Of a DNA stretch of 64,000 nucleotides, positions 34,407 to 43,395 are shown in pieces. This DNA is from an uncultured Aquimarina sp. GTDB taxonomy: Bacteria; Bacteroidota; Bacteroidia; Flavobacteriales; Flavobacteriaceae. Below the pieces are notes generated by a model that saw nothing but the letters and a program-made list of their open reading frames with translations, did not search any database and had not been told where the DNA came from. Position 1 is the stretch's first letter. Each line of letters opens with the position of its first letter. Made by a program: the position numbers and the translations under genes. The DNA is taken from NCBI GenBank assembly GCA_947503835.1, contig CANNFM010000003.1, forward strand, positions 248,001 through 312,000, given 5' to 3'.

Positions 34407-35309
34407 ATGGCAAAAAATAAAATCACTCGAAGACAAGCAGTCAAAAATATGTCATTAAGTATTGGAGCTATGAGTATAGGCGGATCAGTTATGGCAAAAG
34501 GTTTACAAGAAGATCCTACTTTTCTTAATAATAATCAGGGAACTTTAAAAGGAAATATTAACCATTCGGCATGTCGATGGTGTTATCAAAAAATTCCTTT
34601 ACAAGAGTTTGCTCAGAAAGGAAAGGAAATAGGGCTTAAAGGGATCGATTTGTTAAAACCAGATGAATGGAAAATTGTTCAGGATTTGGGTATAGAATGT
34701 TCACTTGCAACAGATACTTTTGCTAGTATTACGCATGGATTTAATGATTCTAAAAACCATGAAAACCTACAGGCACAATATCAAGATCTTATCTCTAAGG
34801 CATCCCATGCAGGAATAAAACAAGTAATTGTTTTCTCGGGTAATCGAAATGGGATTTCTGATGAAAAAGGATGGGAACAATGCGCCAAAGGATTAGATGC
34901 ATTAGTGAAGCATGCAGAGAAAAATAATGTAACATTGATCATGGAGTTACTTAATAGCAAGGTTGATCATAAAGATTATCAATGTGATTATACCCCTTGG
35001 GGTGTTGCTTTGGTAGATAAAATAGGATCTCCTAATTTTAAACTATTGTATGATATCTATCATATGCAAATCATGGAAGGTGACATCATTGCTACTATCA
35101 AAAAGTATAATGAGCATATTTCACATTACCATACTGGTGGTGTACCTGGTAGAAATGAAATTAATAATAACCAAGAGCTTAATTATCCAGCAATAATGAA
35201 GGCTATCTTAGCCACAGGCTTCAAGGGTTATGTAGCTCAAGAGTTTATACCTACCTATGATGATACCTTAAGTGCACTAAAAGAAGGAATTATGATTTGT
35301 GACGTTTAA
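34407..35309 (+). CDS. Hydroxypyruvate isomerase-like TIM barrel, twin-Arg signal
   Basis: A 300-residue xylose-isomerase-like TIM barrel. Metal ligands fit the Hyi family: Glu in IMELLNSKVDH, Asp-His in LLYDIYHMQ, His-rich SHYHTGGVPGRNE and a late Glu in VAQEFIPT. The N-terminus reads KITRRQAVKNMSLSIGAMSI, a twin-arginine-like signal, so it may be exported by Tat, unlike cytoplasmic Hyi. It may isomerise hydroxypyruvate or another small sugar; the specific substrate is not evident. Convergent with the next small gene (3-bp gap). Confidence 0.75.
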   Translation: MAKNKITRRQAVKNMSLSIGAMSIGGSVMAKGLQEDPTFLNNNQGTLKGNINHSACRWCYQKIPLQEFAQKGKEIGLKGIDLLKPDEWKIVQDLGIECSLATDTFASITHGFNDSKNHENLQAQYQDLISKASHAGIKQVIVFSGNRNGISDEKGWEQCAKGLDALVKHAEKNNVTLIMELLNSKVDHKDYQCDYTPWGVALVDKIGSPNFKLLYDIYHMQIMEGDIIATIKKYNEHISHYHTGGVPGRNEINNNQELNYPAIMKAILATGFKGYVAQEFIPTYDDTLSALKEGIMICDV

Positions 35310-35312
35310 TCC

Positions 35313-35672
35313 TTATCGAATTAATGCTTTTAAATCGTCAACTACATTTAGGTTGTGCCTTAGGCTTGCATAAAGAATAAATAAAATAAAAATCGCTATT
35401 ATAAAACCTAATAGCGTCCCATTTTTATTACTTGCAGAAAACTTTTTAGAAGTCCTTAAGTATACATTAGAAAGCTTTTTAGTGTATTTGGTTACCAATG
35501 CAAAAGCAGGAGCAAAAATAAGCACTACAATGGCCATGTCTATAAGTACTAAAAGATACCCTTCTTGATCCACATGTTTTTTTACGTATTTGATTATATG
35601 TTCATTAATCAATGCAGCACATAATACTGCAACAGCATAGATAGCGTATTGGGTAATTTTTTTATTATTCAT
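35313..35672 (-). CDS. Hypothetical small membrane protein, 3 TM
   Basis: 119 residues with three hydrophobic segments (about 8-28, 41-63, 88-107), a basic loop (KYTKKLSN, RTSKKFSASNK) between the second and third, and a short C-terminal tail. No family recognised. It is convergent with the Hyi-like gene and divergent from the zinc-ribbon gene across a 216-bp gap. Confidence 0.6.
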   Translation of the reverse strand: MNNKKITQYAIYAVAVLCAALINEHIIKYVKKHVDQEGYLLVLIDMAIVVLIFAPAFALVTKYTKKLSNVYLRTSKKFSASNKNGTLLGFIIAIFILFILYASLRHNLNVVDDLKALIR

Positions 35673-35888
35673 AGAGCTAAAACTAATATTTTTTCTTTTA
35701 AAATGATCAACCTAATAAAACTATTAGGTTAAATCAAAAAATTTACTTCAAGAAAACGTATATAACCTTTGTTTTAGTATTGAAGGATGTTTATAAATAC
35801 AGTAAATTTTAAGAATTTTTTTAGTAATAGATTAAATTTATTAACAATTTTAACGCTAAATTGATATATTTATGCTAAATAAGTATAT

Positions 35889-36308
35889 ATGAAAATTGAA
35901 ACATGTCCCAATTGTGGTTCAGGGGAGTATATAAAGAGCGGTGTAATCAATAAAAGGCAACGTTATAAATGTAAATCTTGCGGTTATTTTTTTTCTGTAA
36001 ATAAGATTGGAAAAAAAATTGATGATTATTATGTGAACAAAGCACTTCAGCTATATTTAGAAGGGCTAACCTATCGAGAAATCGAGCGTATTCTTGGGAT
36101 TTCTCATGTGAGTATCATGAATTGGGTAAAGAAATATAATATCAAAAGACCCTATAATTCTAACTATCACCCTACCTATAAAATATTGAATACTTCAGAG
36201 CTATCCGCTTATTTCCAGAATGCTAATAATCTATCAGGAGCGGGAGTTGTGGTAACTGAGCTTGGAGATAAATTTATGCTGATAAAATGGGAGCGTTTTA
36301 GGGATTAA
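35889..36308 (+). CDS. Zinc-ribbon/HTH protein, IS1-InsA-like, no transposase domain
   Basis: 139 residues: an N-terminal zinc ribbon with CPNC (Cys 6, 9) and CKSC (Cys 28, 31), then a helix-turn-helix (TYREIERILGISHVSIMNWV, about 57-76), as in the N-terminal part of IS1/IS1595 transposase helper proteins. The C-terminal 50 residues (SAYFQNANNLSGAGVVVTEL) do not carry a DDE catalytic domain, and no inverted repeats or partner ORF are present. It is probably a domesticated DNA-binding protein. It precedes the acetate module by 111 bp, so a regulator role there is a reasonable inference. Confidence 0.75.
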   Translation: MKIETCPNCGSGEYIKSGVINKRQRYKCKSCGYFFSVNKIGKKIDDYYVNKALQLYLEGLTYREIERILGISHVSIMNWVKKYNIKRPYNSNYHPTYKILNTSELSAYFQNANNLSGAGVVVTELGDKFMLIKWERFRD

Positions 36309-36318
36309 ATATATTAAA

Positions 36319-36361
36319 TTAACAAAAAAGTATATTAGTTTTTTGTTAACTCATACTTTTT
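36319..36361 (+). promoter_or_regulatory. Overlapping alternative hairpins before porin gene
   Basis: TTAACAAAAAA (36319-36329) pairs perfectly with TTTTTTGTTAA (36339-36349); alternatively AAAAAGTAT (36325-36333) pairs with ATACTTTTT (36353-36361). The two share the A-run and exclude each other. The first ends in a T-run within its own stem. It might be a terminator of the zinc-ribbon gene or a switch. Confidence 0.5.
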
Positions 36362-36419
36362 AAGAGATTAGCAGTGCACTCAAAATCAAATTAATACTAA
36401 TCTAAATCTTCAAAAAAGT

Positions 36420-37655
36420 ATGAGAAAACAACTAATAATACTGTTGGGCTTCATTTTTTTTACCTTACAGTTTACATATTCACAAGGGTCTCCCGATTAC
36501 ACAGGTGGACTCAAGGTGAAACTCAACGAAGAGGGTTCAAAGTATTTCAGGGTTATTTCCTGGGGTCAATTTTGGGCAAGATATCAAGATGATACACCTG
36601 ATGAGGTAAGTAGTACAAGTTTTAGTATTCGTAGGGCGCGTATACTTACGTATTCCCAGATCAATAAAGACTTTTTGATACTCACTCACTTTGGTTTAAA
36701 TAGTCTTAATGCAGATAACCAGAGTCCAATAGGAACAGGAGATAGATCTCAACTATTTTTTCATGATTTCTGGTTGCAATATAGTCTTGGAGAAAAACAT
36801 GCTATTGGTGGGGGATTGCATTATTGGAATGGTATCTCAAGACTTAATAATCAAAGTACATTGAATATTATGACATTAGATAACAATAGGCAATCGTGGG
36901 CAACTATAGGATTATCGGATCAATTTGCTCGCCATATTGGTATTTATGCCAAGGGTACCTTTGGTAAACTACAGTATAGAGTTTCAATAAACGAATCTGG
37001 CACCAATAACCTTCAGGAGGCAGCAGCCAATCCGATTGCGGGTGAACCCGCAGTTTATGCAGGTAGAAGATTGTTAGGTTCAAAAGATGCGGGAAAGAAT
37101 TTTGCAGGGTATTTTGATTATAATTTCTTGGATCAAGAATCTAATTTTTTACCATATAAAGTAGGATCATACATTGGGGGTAAAAAGATTTTTAATGTAG
37201 GCGCTGGTTTTTTCCTTCATCCAAATGGAAGTGTAATCGCTAACTCAGCAGGAGAACTAGAAGGCGAAGACGTAGCAATATTTGCTATAGACGCTTTTTA
37301 TGATGCCCCATTAGGAGAAAATGGATCTGCAATTACGGCATATGCCACCTATCAGAATAATGATTATGGAAAAAATTATACCTTAGGGCAAACGTATGAA
37401 ACAGGTTCTATGATTTATGGTCATGTGGGATATGTGATTCCTAATGATAACAAAAAAACCAAGTTTCAGCCCTATGCTTCATTTAATACTAGATCAATAG
37501 ATGCTATTGATGATAATGCAACAACATTTGGGATAGGCGCTAATGCTTATCTCAGCGGTCACAATTCTAAGTTAACCTTAGAATTTCTTAACATAAAATA
37601 TGGAGATAATGATGCACAAAGTTTTGTTACTCTACAAGCAATGATTTATTTATAA
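36420..37655 (+). CDS. Outer-membrane porin, acetate module
   Basis: A 411-residue protein with a signal peptide (cleaved about FTYSQG) and a chain of alternating amphipathic strands ending LQAMIYL, a beta-barrel C-terminal pattern. Segments such as VISWGQFWARYQD and SFSIRRARILTYSQ resemble phosphate-selective-porin/OprP-like barrels. It sits 10 bp before the DUF4212 gene and symporter, so it probably admits short-chain acids such as acetate to the periplasm. Substrate is inferred from the operon. Confidence 0.75.
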   Translation: MRKQLIILLGFIFFTLQFTYSQGSPDYTGGLKVKLNEEGSKYFRVISWGQFWARYQDDTPDEVSSTSFSIRRARILTYSQINKDFLILTHFGLNSLNADNQSPIGTGDRSQLFFHDFWLQYSLGEKHAIGGGLHYWNGISRLNNQSTLNIMTLDNNRQSWATIGLSDQFARHIGIYAKGTFGKLQYRVSINESGTNNLQEAAANPIAGEPAVYAGRRLLGSKDAGKNFAGYFDYNFLDQESNFLPYKVGSYIGGKKIFNVGAGFFLHPNGSVIANSAGELEGEDVAIFAIDAFYDAPLGENGSAITAYATYQNNDYGKNYTLGQTYETGSMIYGHVGYVIPNDNKKTKFQPYASFNTRSIDAIDDNATTFGIGANAYLSGHNSKLTLEFLNIKYGDNDAQSFVTLQAMIYL

Positions 37656-37665
37656 AACTAAAGTT

Positions 37666-37923
37666 ATGACAGATAAACAAAAAGCAGTTGCGTATTGGAA
37701 AGAGAATCTCAAATACCTTGTCATTTTATTGACAATTTGGTTCTTGGTTTCTTACGGCGCAGGAATACTATTCAAAGACGCATTAAACAATATAAGACTC
37801 GGGGGATTTAAACTAGGGTTTTGGTTTGCACAGCAAGGTTCTATCTACGTATTTGTGATCCTCATTTTTGTATATGTACGATTAATGAATAAACTGGATA
37901 AAAAATATGGTTACGATGAGTAA
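37666..37923 (+). CDS. DUF4212 small subunit of sodium:solute symporter
   Basis: 85 residues with two TM segments (YLVILLTIWFLVSYGAGILF and FWFAQQGSIYVFVILIFVYV) and the short-loop RLMNKLDKKYGYDE end typical of DUF4212. These proteins are always encoded next to an ActP-type symporter and are regarded as an accessory subunit. It lies 30 bp before the symporter and 10 bp after the porin. Confidence 0.9.
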   Translation: MTDKQKAVAYWKENLKYLVILLTIWFLVSYGAGILFKDALNNIRLGGFKLGFWFAQQGSIYVFVILIFVYVRLMNKLDKKYGYDE

Positions 37924-37953
37924 TCTTAATACTAACCAAAAAAATATTACATT

Positions 37954-39726
37954 ATGAGCGTTCAAGTATGGACATGGATTTTAGTAGGGATTACTTTCTC
38001 TCTTTATTTTGGGATAGCTATATGGGCCAGAGCGGGTTCTACAAAAGAATTTTATGTAGCGGGTGGAGGAGTTTCTCCCTTGGCTAATGGTATGGCTACT
38101 GCTGCCGATTGGATGAGTGCAGCGTCATTTATTTCGATGGCAGGGATTATTTCATTTAGCGGATATGATGGTTCTGTTTATTTAATGGGTTGGACCGGAG
38201 GCTATGTATTGCTAGCATTATTATTAGCTCCCTACCTAAGAAAATTCGGAAAGTTTACTGTACCAGATTTTATTGGGGATAGATATTATTCTAATACTGC
38301 GAGAACAGTCGCAGTAATTTGTGCACTTATAGTATCATTTACCTATGTAGCCGGACAAATGAGAGGAGTCGGAATCGTGTTTTCTCAATTCTTACAGGTA
38401 GATATTAATCTGGGAGTAGTCATTGGTATGGCGGTAGTGCTGGTTTTTGCTTTTTTAGGAGGCATGAAAGGAATTACCTATACCCAGGTAGCTCAATATT
38501 GTGTTTTGATATTTGCATTTATGGTTCCTGCATTTTTTATCTCAATGCAGATGACCGGAAATATAATTCCACAAATAGGAATGGGAGGTACGGTAGAAGA
38601 TGGATCCTTTTTATTAGATAAATTAGATGCATTACATACTCAGTTAGGGTTTAATGAGTATACAGATGGATCAAAATCAACCTGGGATGTTTTTGCAATT
38701 ACATTAGCCCTTATGGTAGGTACAGCTGGATTACCACATGTAATTGTACGATTCTTTACCGTTCCTAAAGTGAAGGATGCTCGTAAATCCGCAGGACTGG
38801 CACTTTTGTTTATTGCGATATTGTATACCACGGCACCCGCAATAGCAGTTTTTGCAAGAACAAATTTGATTGAAACCGTTAGTGATACTGAATATAAAGC
38901 TGTACCAGAATGGTTTAAGAATTGGGAGAACACAGGGTTAATAGCCTGGTCTGATAAAAATGGAGATGGTAAAATTCAATATGTAAAGGGTAGCGCTACA
39001 GATGGAAAACCAAAATATACTGGAGAACGTGGTCAATATAATGAACGTTTGGTGTCTAATGCTAATAACTCTACAAATGAGCTATATGTAGACAGAGATA
39101 TCATGGTGCTTGCTAACCCAGAAATTGCAAAATTACCAAATTGGGTGATCGCATTGGTGGCTGCAGGGGGATTAGCTGCGGCATTATCTACTGCTGCAGG
39201 ATTGTTATTAGTAATTTCTACGTCAATATCTCATGATTTAATCAAAAAACAAATTAAACCCAATATCTCTGAAAAAGGAGAACTTTTGGCAGCGCGTATA
39301 AGTATTCTATTTGCTATAATCGTAGCTGGATTATTTGGGATCTACCCACCTGGGTTTGTTGCGGCTGTAGTAGCATTGGCCTTTGGTTTGGCCGCCGCTT
39401 CATTTTTTCCTGCAATAATACTGGGTATTTTTGATAAAAGGATGAATAGACAAGGTGCAGTATCCGGAATGATCGTAGGTATTACTCTAATGCTGTTTTA
39501 TATGATTCGGTATAAGACAGGTTTGATAGGAGTTATGGAGCCTAGACCCGCAAGCGAATGGTGGTTTGGCACTTCTCCTGAAGGGTTTGGTACTATTGCA
39601 ATGATAGTTAATGTTATTATCTCGATGGTAGTTTCAAGAATGACAGCCGCGCCACCTGAAGAAGTGCAGGAAATTGTAGAACATATTAGAATCCCAAGTG
39701 GAGCCGGAGAAGCATCTTCGCATTAG
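37954..39726 (+). CDS. actP: Sodium:solute symporter, acetate permease-like
   Basis: A 590-residue SSS-family transporter with about 13 TM helices. STKEFYVAGGGVSPLANGMATAADWMSAASF (shown in part: EFYVAGGGVSPLANG) is the family N-terminal block; GPxIxG-like and ALSTAAGLLLVISTSISHD is the conserved helix-8/9 region. A hydrophilic insert (about 310-390: WFKNWENTGLIAWSDKNGDG) is characteristic of the DUF4212-partnered branch. Acetate uptake is inferred from the partner, the sensor kinase and acs downstream. A terminator-like hairpin follows. Confidence 0.88.
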   Translation: MSVQVWTWILVGITFSLYFGIAIWARAGSTKEFYVAGGGVSPLANGMATAADWMSAASFISMAGIISFSGYDGSVYLMGWTGGYVLLALLLAPYLRKFGKFTVPDFIGDRYYSNTARTVAVICALIVSFTYVAGQMRGVGIVFSQFLQVDINLGVVIGMAVVLVFAFLGGMKGITYTQVAQYCVLIFAFMVPAFFISMQMTGNIIPQIGMGGTVEDGSFLLDKLDALHTQLGFNEYTDGSKSTWDVFAITLALMVGTAGLPHVIVRFFTVPKVKDARKSAGLALLFIAILYTTAPAIAVFARTNLIETVSDTEYKAVPEWFKNWENTGLIAWSDKNGDGKIQYVKGSATDGKPKYTGERGQYNERLVSNANNSTNELYVDRDIMVLANPEIAKLPNWVIALVAAGGLAAALSTAAGLLLVISTSISHDLIKKQIKPNISEKGELLAARISILFAIIVAGLFGIYPPGFVAAVVALAFGLAAASFFPAIILGIFDKRMNRQGAVSGMIVGITLMLFYMIRYKTGLIGVMEPRPASEWWFGTSPEGFGTIAMIVNVIISMVVSRMTAAPPEEVQEIVEHIRIPSGAGEASSH

Positions 39727-39743
39727 TTTTTATTTAGAAGAAT

Positions 39744-39777
39744 ACGATGCTATGCAATATGTATAGCATCGTTTTTT
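39744..39777 (+). terminator. Terminator after symporter gene
   Basis: ACGATGCTAT (39744-39753) pairs perfectly with ATAGCATCGT (39763-39772), 9-nt loop, then T-run. Separates the porin-DUF4212-symporter unit from the kinase unit. Confidence 0.85.
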
Positions 39778-39806
39778 CCTAACTTTATAAGATCAATTGT
39801 ACAAAA

Positions 39807-40001
39807 ATGAAGAAACGACATCAGCAAAAACTCATTGTACTTTCCTTAGTGTTGTTTTTACTTTGGAATGCACCGTTGGTATTGATTTTTGATCATTCTG
39901 GCGAAATTTTTGGGTTTCCGATGATCTATTTCTTTATTTTCCTGATTTGGATATTGGCTATAATCATTTCGTTTTTCATTTTATATAGACACTATGAATA
40001 A
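39807..40001 (+). CDS. Small two-TM membrane protein, DUF3311-like
   Basis: 64 residues: KRHQQKLIVLSLVLFLLWNA is a first TM with the pattern of small SSS-partner proteins, and FPMIYFFIFLIWILAIII a second, ending ILYRHYE. It overlaps the symporter-kinase gene by 8 bp, which suggests a stoichiometric partner, much as DUF4212 partners the free symporter. Family name is tentative. Confidence 0.65.
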   Translation: MKKRHQQKLIVLSLVLFLLWNAPLVLIFDHSGEIFGFPMIYFFIFLIWILAIIISFFILYRHYE

Positions 40002-42678
40002 TTATCTTTTGATATCAATCATTATTGTCTATTTGGCTTTGTTGTTTTTGATAGCCTTTTGGGCAGAAAAAAACTCAAAAAGTAAATGGGTGAATAACCC
40101 TTATATATATGTTTTGTCATTAGCAGTGTATTGTTCTGCATGGACCTATTACGGAAGCGTTGGTATTGCATCGCAGTCTGGGATTAGTTTTCTAACTATT
40201 TATCTAGGACCCGTAATCTCATTACCTTTATGGATACTTGTTATGCGTAAAATCATTCGCATCTCAAAACAACATAAAATATCTAGTATCGCAGATTTTA
40301 TATCCTTACGATATGGAAACAATCGTTTTCTGGGAGCATTGGTCACCGTTATCTGTGTATTTGCTATTGTGCCCTATATTTCTTTGCAATTAAAAGCAAT
40401 TTCAGAAACCTTTGAGATTATTACCGATGAAACCAGTTATGTGTCGACTAGCATACTAGATGATTCAACATTTTATATAGCAGTACTCCTCGCCATTTTT
40501 GTAGCTTTTTTTGGGACTCAAGCAACCGATGCTTCACAACGTAGAAAAGGTATAATGACTACTGTAGCGGTAGAGTCTATATTAAAATTAGCATTTTTCC
40601 TTATTGCAGGGGTATATGTAACGTTTTTCTTATTTGATGGTACATCTGATATTTATCAGAAGGCTTCACAACTTGATAACTTCAAACAAATAACATCATT
40701 TAATGGGGTAGAATCCGGTTTTAACTGGATGTTTACTATACTACTTTCGTTTTTTGCAATTTTTTTACTCCCCAGGCAGTTTCATGTTGCTGTTGTAGAG
40801 AATGATAGAGAACGTTATTTAAAAAAGGCAATATGGATGTTTCCATTATATCTGCTCTTATTTAATGTATTTGTAATTTTTATTGCCTGGGGCGGTAACC
40901 TATCTTTTGATGGCACAGTAAATCAAGACTATTATATACTTCTTTTGCCACTACAAAATAACAATCTTGTATTGGCAATGTTGGTTTTTTTAGGAGGATT
41001 TTCTGCTGTAATTTCTATGGTGGTGGTTTCTACCTTAGCCTTGTCAACAATGGTAAGTAATAACTTGATTATTCCTTACGGCTTTTTAGATAAGTTTATC
41101 CAGGGAAACCCTCAGAAGAATACCAATTATATTAAGAATATTAGAAGAATATCAATATTTTCATTGATTATCGTTGCATACTTCTTTTATGTTAACTTTT
41201 CTTATGAATTATCATTATATTCGATAGGGCTTATATCTTTTGCAATTATTGCTCAGCTTGCTCCTTCATTTTTTATAGGGCTTTTCTGGAATCGAGGTTC
41301 AGCCAAAGCTGCGAAAACAGGTATGATTGTTGGAGTTTTGGTAGTAGTATATACGTTAATTCTTCCTTTTGTTGTAAATGTACTTAGGGAAAATAATTCA
41401 TTTATAGAACAGGGGGTATTCGGAATTGAGTTATTAAAACCTTATGCAATTTTAGGTGTCGATTTTCTTAGTCCAGAAGCTCACTCCTTTTTCTGGAGTA
41501 TGTTCTTAAATACAATGAGTTTTCTTACCATTTCTTTATTATCTAAAGGAAATTATAGAGAACGCAATTATGCAGAAATGTTCATAAATAGCAGTAATTA
41601 TGCAAACTTACAAGATAGCGCATTTGTATGGAAGGGAGAGGCTTATGTTTCAGATATTCGAAATATGTTAAATCGTTTTTTGGGCGAAAAACGAACAGAA
41701 AGAGCATTACATCTTTTTAATATAAAGTATGGAATCTCTAAGGAAGAAGAGATGGCAGATGCAAGGCTTATCAATTTTTCCGAAAAGCTGCTTACAGGTA
41801 GTATTGGTAGTGCATCTGCAAGAATTTTAATTGCTAGTGTGGCTAAAGAAGAACCTGTGAGCCTTCTTGAGGTGTTAAAAATACTAGAAGAGTCAAAAGA
41901 AACCATTGCGATTAATAAGGCACTAAAGGAAAAGTCTGAAGAACTTACTAGACTTGCCGAACAATTAAGAGCTGCAAATACAGAATTACTAGAACAAGAT
42001 CGAATAAAAGATGAGTTTTTAGACACTATTGCTCATGAGTTAAAAACACCTATTACTTCTATAAAAGCGGCGTCAGAAATACTTACAGATGGAGACGATA
42101 TGCCTCTCGAGCTTAAAACCAAGTTTCTGGATAATATTGTAAGTGATTCTGATCGATTGGCAAGATTAATTCATAATATTCTGGATCTCGAAAAGCTTTC
42201 GAGTGGGAGAGATCAATTAGAAATTAAAACCAACCAAATTGATAAAACTATAGATAAAGCAATCAATGGTATTTCACAGATAGCCAATAACAAAAAGGTA
42301 GCTATTATTCATCAAAATGGGAAAGAACTCTTTGCTAATTATGACGAGGATAGGATGCTTCAGGTGTTAACCAATTTGTTATCTAATGCGCTCAAGTTTT
42401 CAGAACCTGAAATAGGAACAATTACAGTACTTGCTCATCAAAAAAAGGAAATTGTAGAAGTTGTTGTAGAAGATAACGGAAAAGGAATACCTGCAGAAGA
42501 TATAAATTATATTTTTGATAAATTTTATCAATCAAAACATCAGAATATTAAAAAACCAATGGGTAGTGGATTAGGATTAGCCATTAGTAAAAAGATAATA
42601 GAAAACCATAAAGGAAAAATATGGGTGGATAAAAAATATAAAAAAGGAGCACGTTTCCTTTTTACAATTCCTAAATAA
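39994..42678 (+). CDS. Sensor histidine kinase fused to SSS symporter domain (CbrA-like)
   Basis: 894 residues in order: a 12-13 TM sodium:solute-symporter domain (about 1-510), a STAC-like linker region (about 525-620), a coiled coil (LKEKSEELTRLAEQLRAANT, about 643-662), HisKA with phospho-acceptor His 681 (TIAHELKTPITS), and a HATPase domain (NLLSNALKF, VEDNGKGIP, GSGLGLAISKKI). Such kinases (CbrA in pseudomonads) monitor or transport a solute while signalling. No PAS domain was evident. The gene lies between the acetate symporter and acs, with a response regulator 51 bp downstream. Confidence 0.9.
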   Translation: MNNYLLISIIIVYLALLFLIAFWAEKNSKSKWVNNPYIYVLSLAVYCSAWTYYGSVGIASQSGISFLTIYLGPVISLPLWILVMRKIIRISKQHKISSIADFISLRYGNNRFLGALVTVICVFAIVPYISLQLKAISETFEIITDETSYVSTSILDDSTFYIAVLLAIFVAFFGTQATDASQRRKGIMTTVAVESILKLAFFLIAGVYVTFFLFDGTSDIYQKASQLDNFKQITSFNGVESGFNWMFTILLSFFAIFLLPRQFHVAVVENDRERYLKKAIWMFPLYLLLFNVFVIFIAWGGNLSFDGTVNQDYYILLLPLQNNNLVLAMLVFLGGFSAVISMVVVSTLALSTMVSNNLIIPYGFLDKFIQGNPQKNTNYIKNIRRISIFSLIIVAYFFYVNFSYELSLYSIGLISFAIIAQLAPSFFIGLFWNRGSAKAAKTGMIVGVLVVVYTLILPFVVNVLRENNSFIEQGVFGIELLKPYAILGVDFLSPEAHSFFWSMFLNTMSFLTISLLSKGNYRERNYAEMFINSSNYANLQDSAFVWKGEAYVSDIRNMLNRFLGEKRTERALHLFNIKYGISKEEEMADARLINFSEKLLTGSIGSASARILIASVAKEEPVSLLEVLKILEESKETIAINKALKEKSEELTRLAEQLRAANTELLEQDRIKDEFLDTIAHELKTPITSIKAASEILTDGDDMPLELKTKFLDNIVSDSDRLARLIHNILDLEKLSSGRDQLEIKTNQIDKTIDKAINGISQIANNKKVAIIHQNGKELFANYDEDRMLQVLTNLLSNALKFSEPEIGTITVLAHQKKEIVEVVVEDNGKGIPAEDINYIFDKFYQSKHQNIKKPMGSGLGLAISKKIIENHKGKIWVDKKYKKGARFLFTIPK

Positions 42679-42729
42679 TGAAACAAGAACAATTAAGACT
42701 CCATTGAAAAAAAGAAATTACTAAAACCT

Positions 42730-43092
42730 ATGAAAAAGATATTAATCGTTGATGATGAACCTAATATTGTAATGTCATTAGAATATACTTTTAAGAAAAA
42801 GAACTTTGAAGTTTACATTGCTAGAGATGGTGGAGAAGCATTGCAAATAGCAGAAGATAAAATACCGGATATCGTGTTGTTGGATATTATGATGCCCAAT
42901 GTGGATGGTTACGAAACCTTAAAACAAATAAAGAATAATAAAAACTTGAAGAATACTAAAATTGTATTCCTTTCAGCTAAGAATAAAGCAGCAGATATCG
43001 AAAAAGGACTGGAAATGGGAGCTGATAAATATTTAACCAAGCCATTTTCTGTAAAGAAACTGGTTTCAGAAATAAATGAATTATTGAGTTAA
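42730..43092 (+). CDS. Single-domain response regulator (receiver only)
   Basis: 120 residues covering one receiver domain: acidic pocket VDDEPN (8-12), phospho-acceptor Asp 52 in VLLDIMMPN, Ser/Thr switch FLSAKN, and Lys in LTKPF. No DNA-binding output domain. It lies downstream of the SSS-kinase and before acs, so it is probably the kinase partner; how it affects acs or transport is unclear. Confidence 0.9.
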   Translation: MKKILIVDDEPNIVMSLEYTFKKKNFEVYIARDGGEALQIAEDKIPDIVLLDIMMPNVDGYETLKQIKNNKNLKNTKIVFLSAKNKAADIEKGLEMGADKYLTKPFSVKKLVSEINELLS

Positions 43093-43142
43093 CGGTTTGA
43101 TGCTGTGCATGAACAACTATTGTTTAATTTAAGAAAATACAA

Positions 43143-43370
43143 ATGAAAATAAGATGTACACCTTTGGTATCAGATATAATAATATGTTTTTATGCTATAG
43201 GTTCATTGTATCTTCGGTTTCAACTAGAAAACGAAACACCTATTACCACTATGAATTCTATTGCTATAGGGGTTTGTTTTGTGGTGATCTTATGGGTACT
43301 TATCAAGTTAAAAATACTGAACCCTAATTGGTTTGGTCTTTTTAAAGAGAAAATAGACAATAAAAAATGA
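43143..43370 (+). CDS. Hypothetical small membrane protein
   Basis: 75 residues with two hydrophobic segments (VSDIIICFYAIGSLYLRF and MNSIAIGVCFVVILWVLI) and a basic tail (FKEKIDNKK). Small membrane genes of this sort lie next to acs in related genomes, but I do not recognise the family. Spacing of about 50 bp before and 25 bp after suggests the same transcript as the response regulator and acs. Confidence 0.55.
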   Translation: MKIRCTPLVSDIIICFYAIGSLYLRFQLENETPITTMNSIAIGVCFVVILWVLIKLKILNPNWFGLFKEKIDNKK

Positions 43371-43395
43371 AGAAAAAATATAAAAATTAACCACA

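Noticed and set aside
36309..36419. Terminal inverted repeats of an insertion sequence around the zinc-ribbon gene
   Set aside because: The inverted repeats downstream are local hairpins with no matching partner upstream of the gene at 35889; no target-site duplication was seen.
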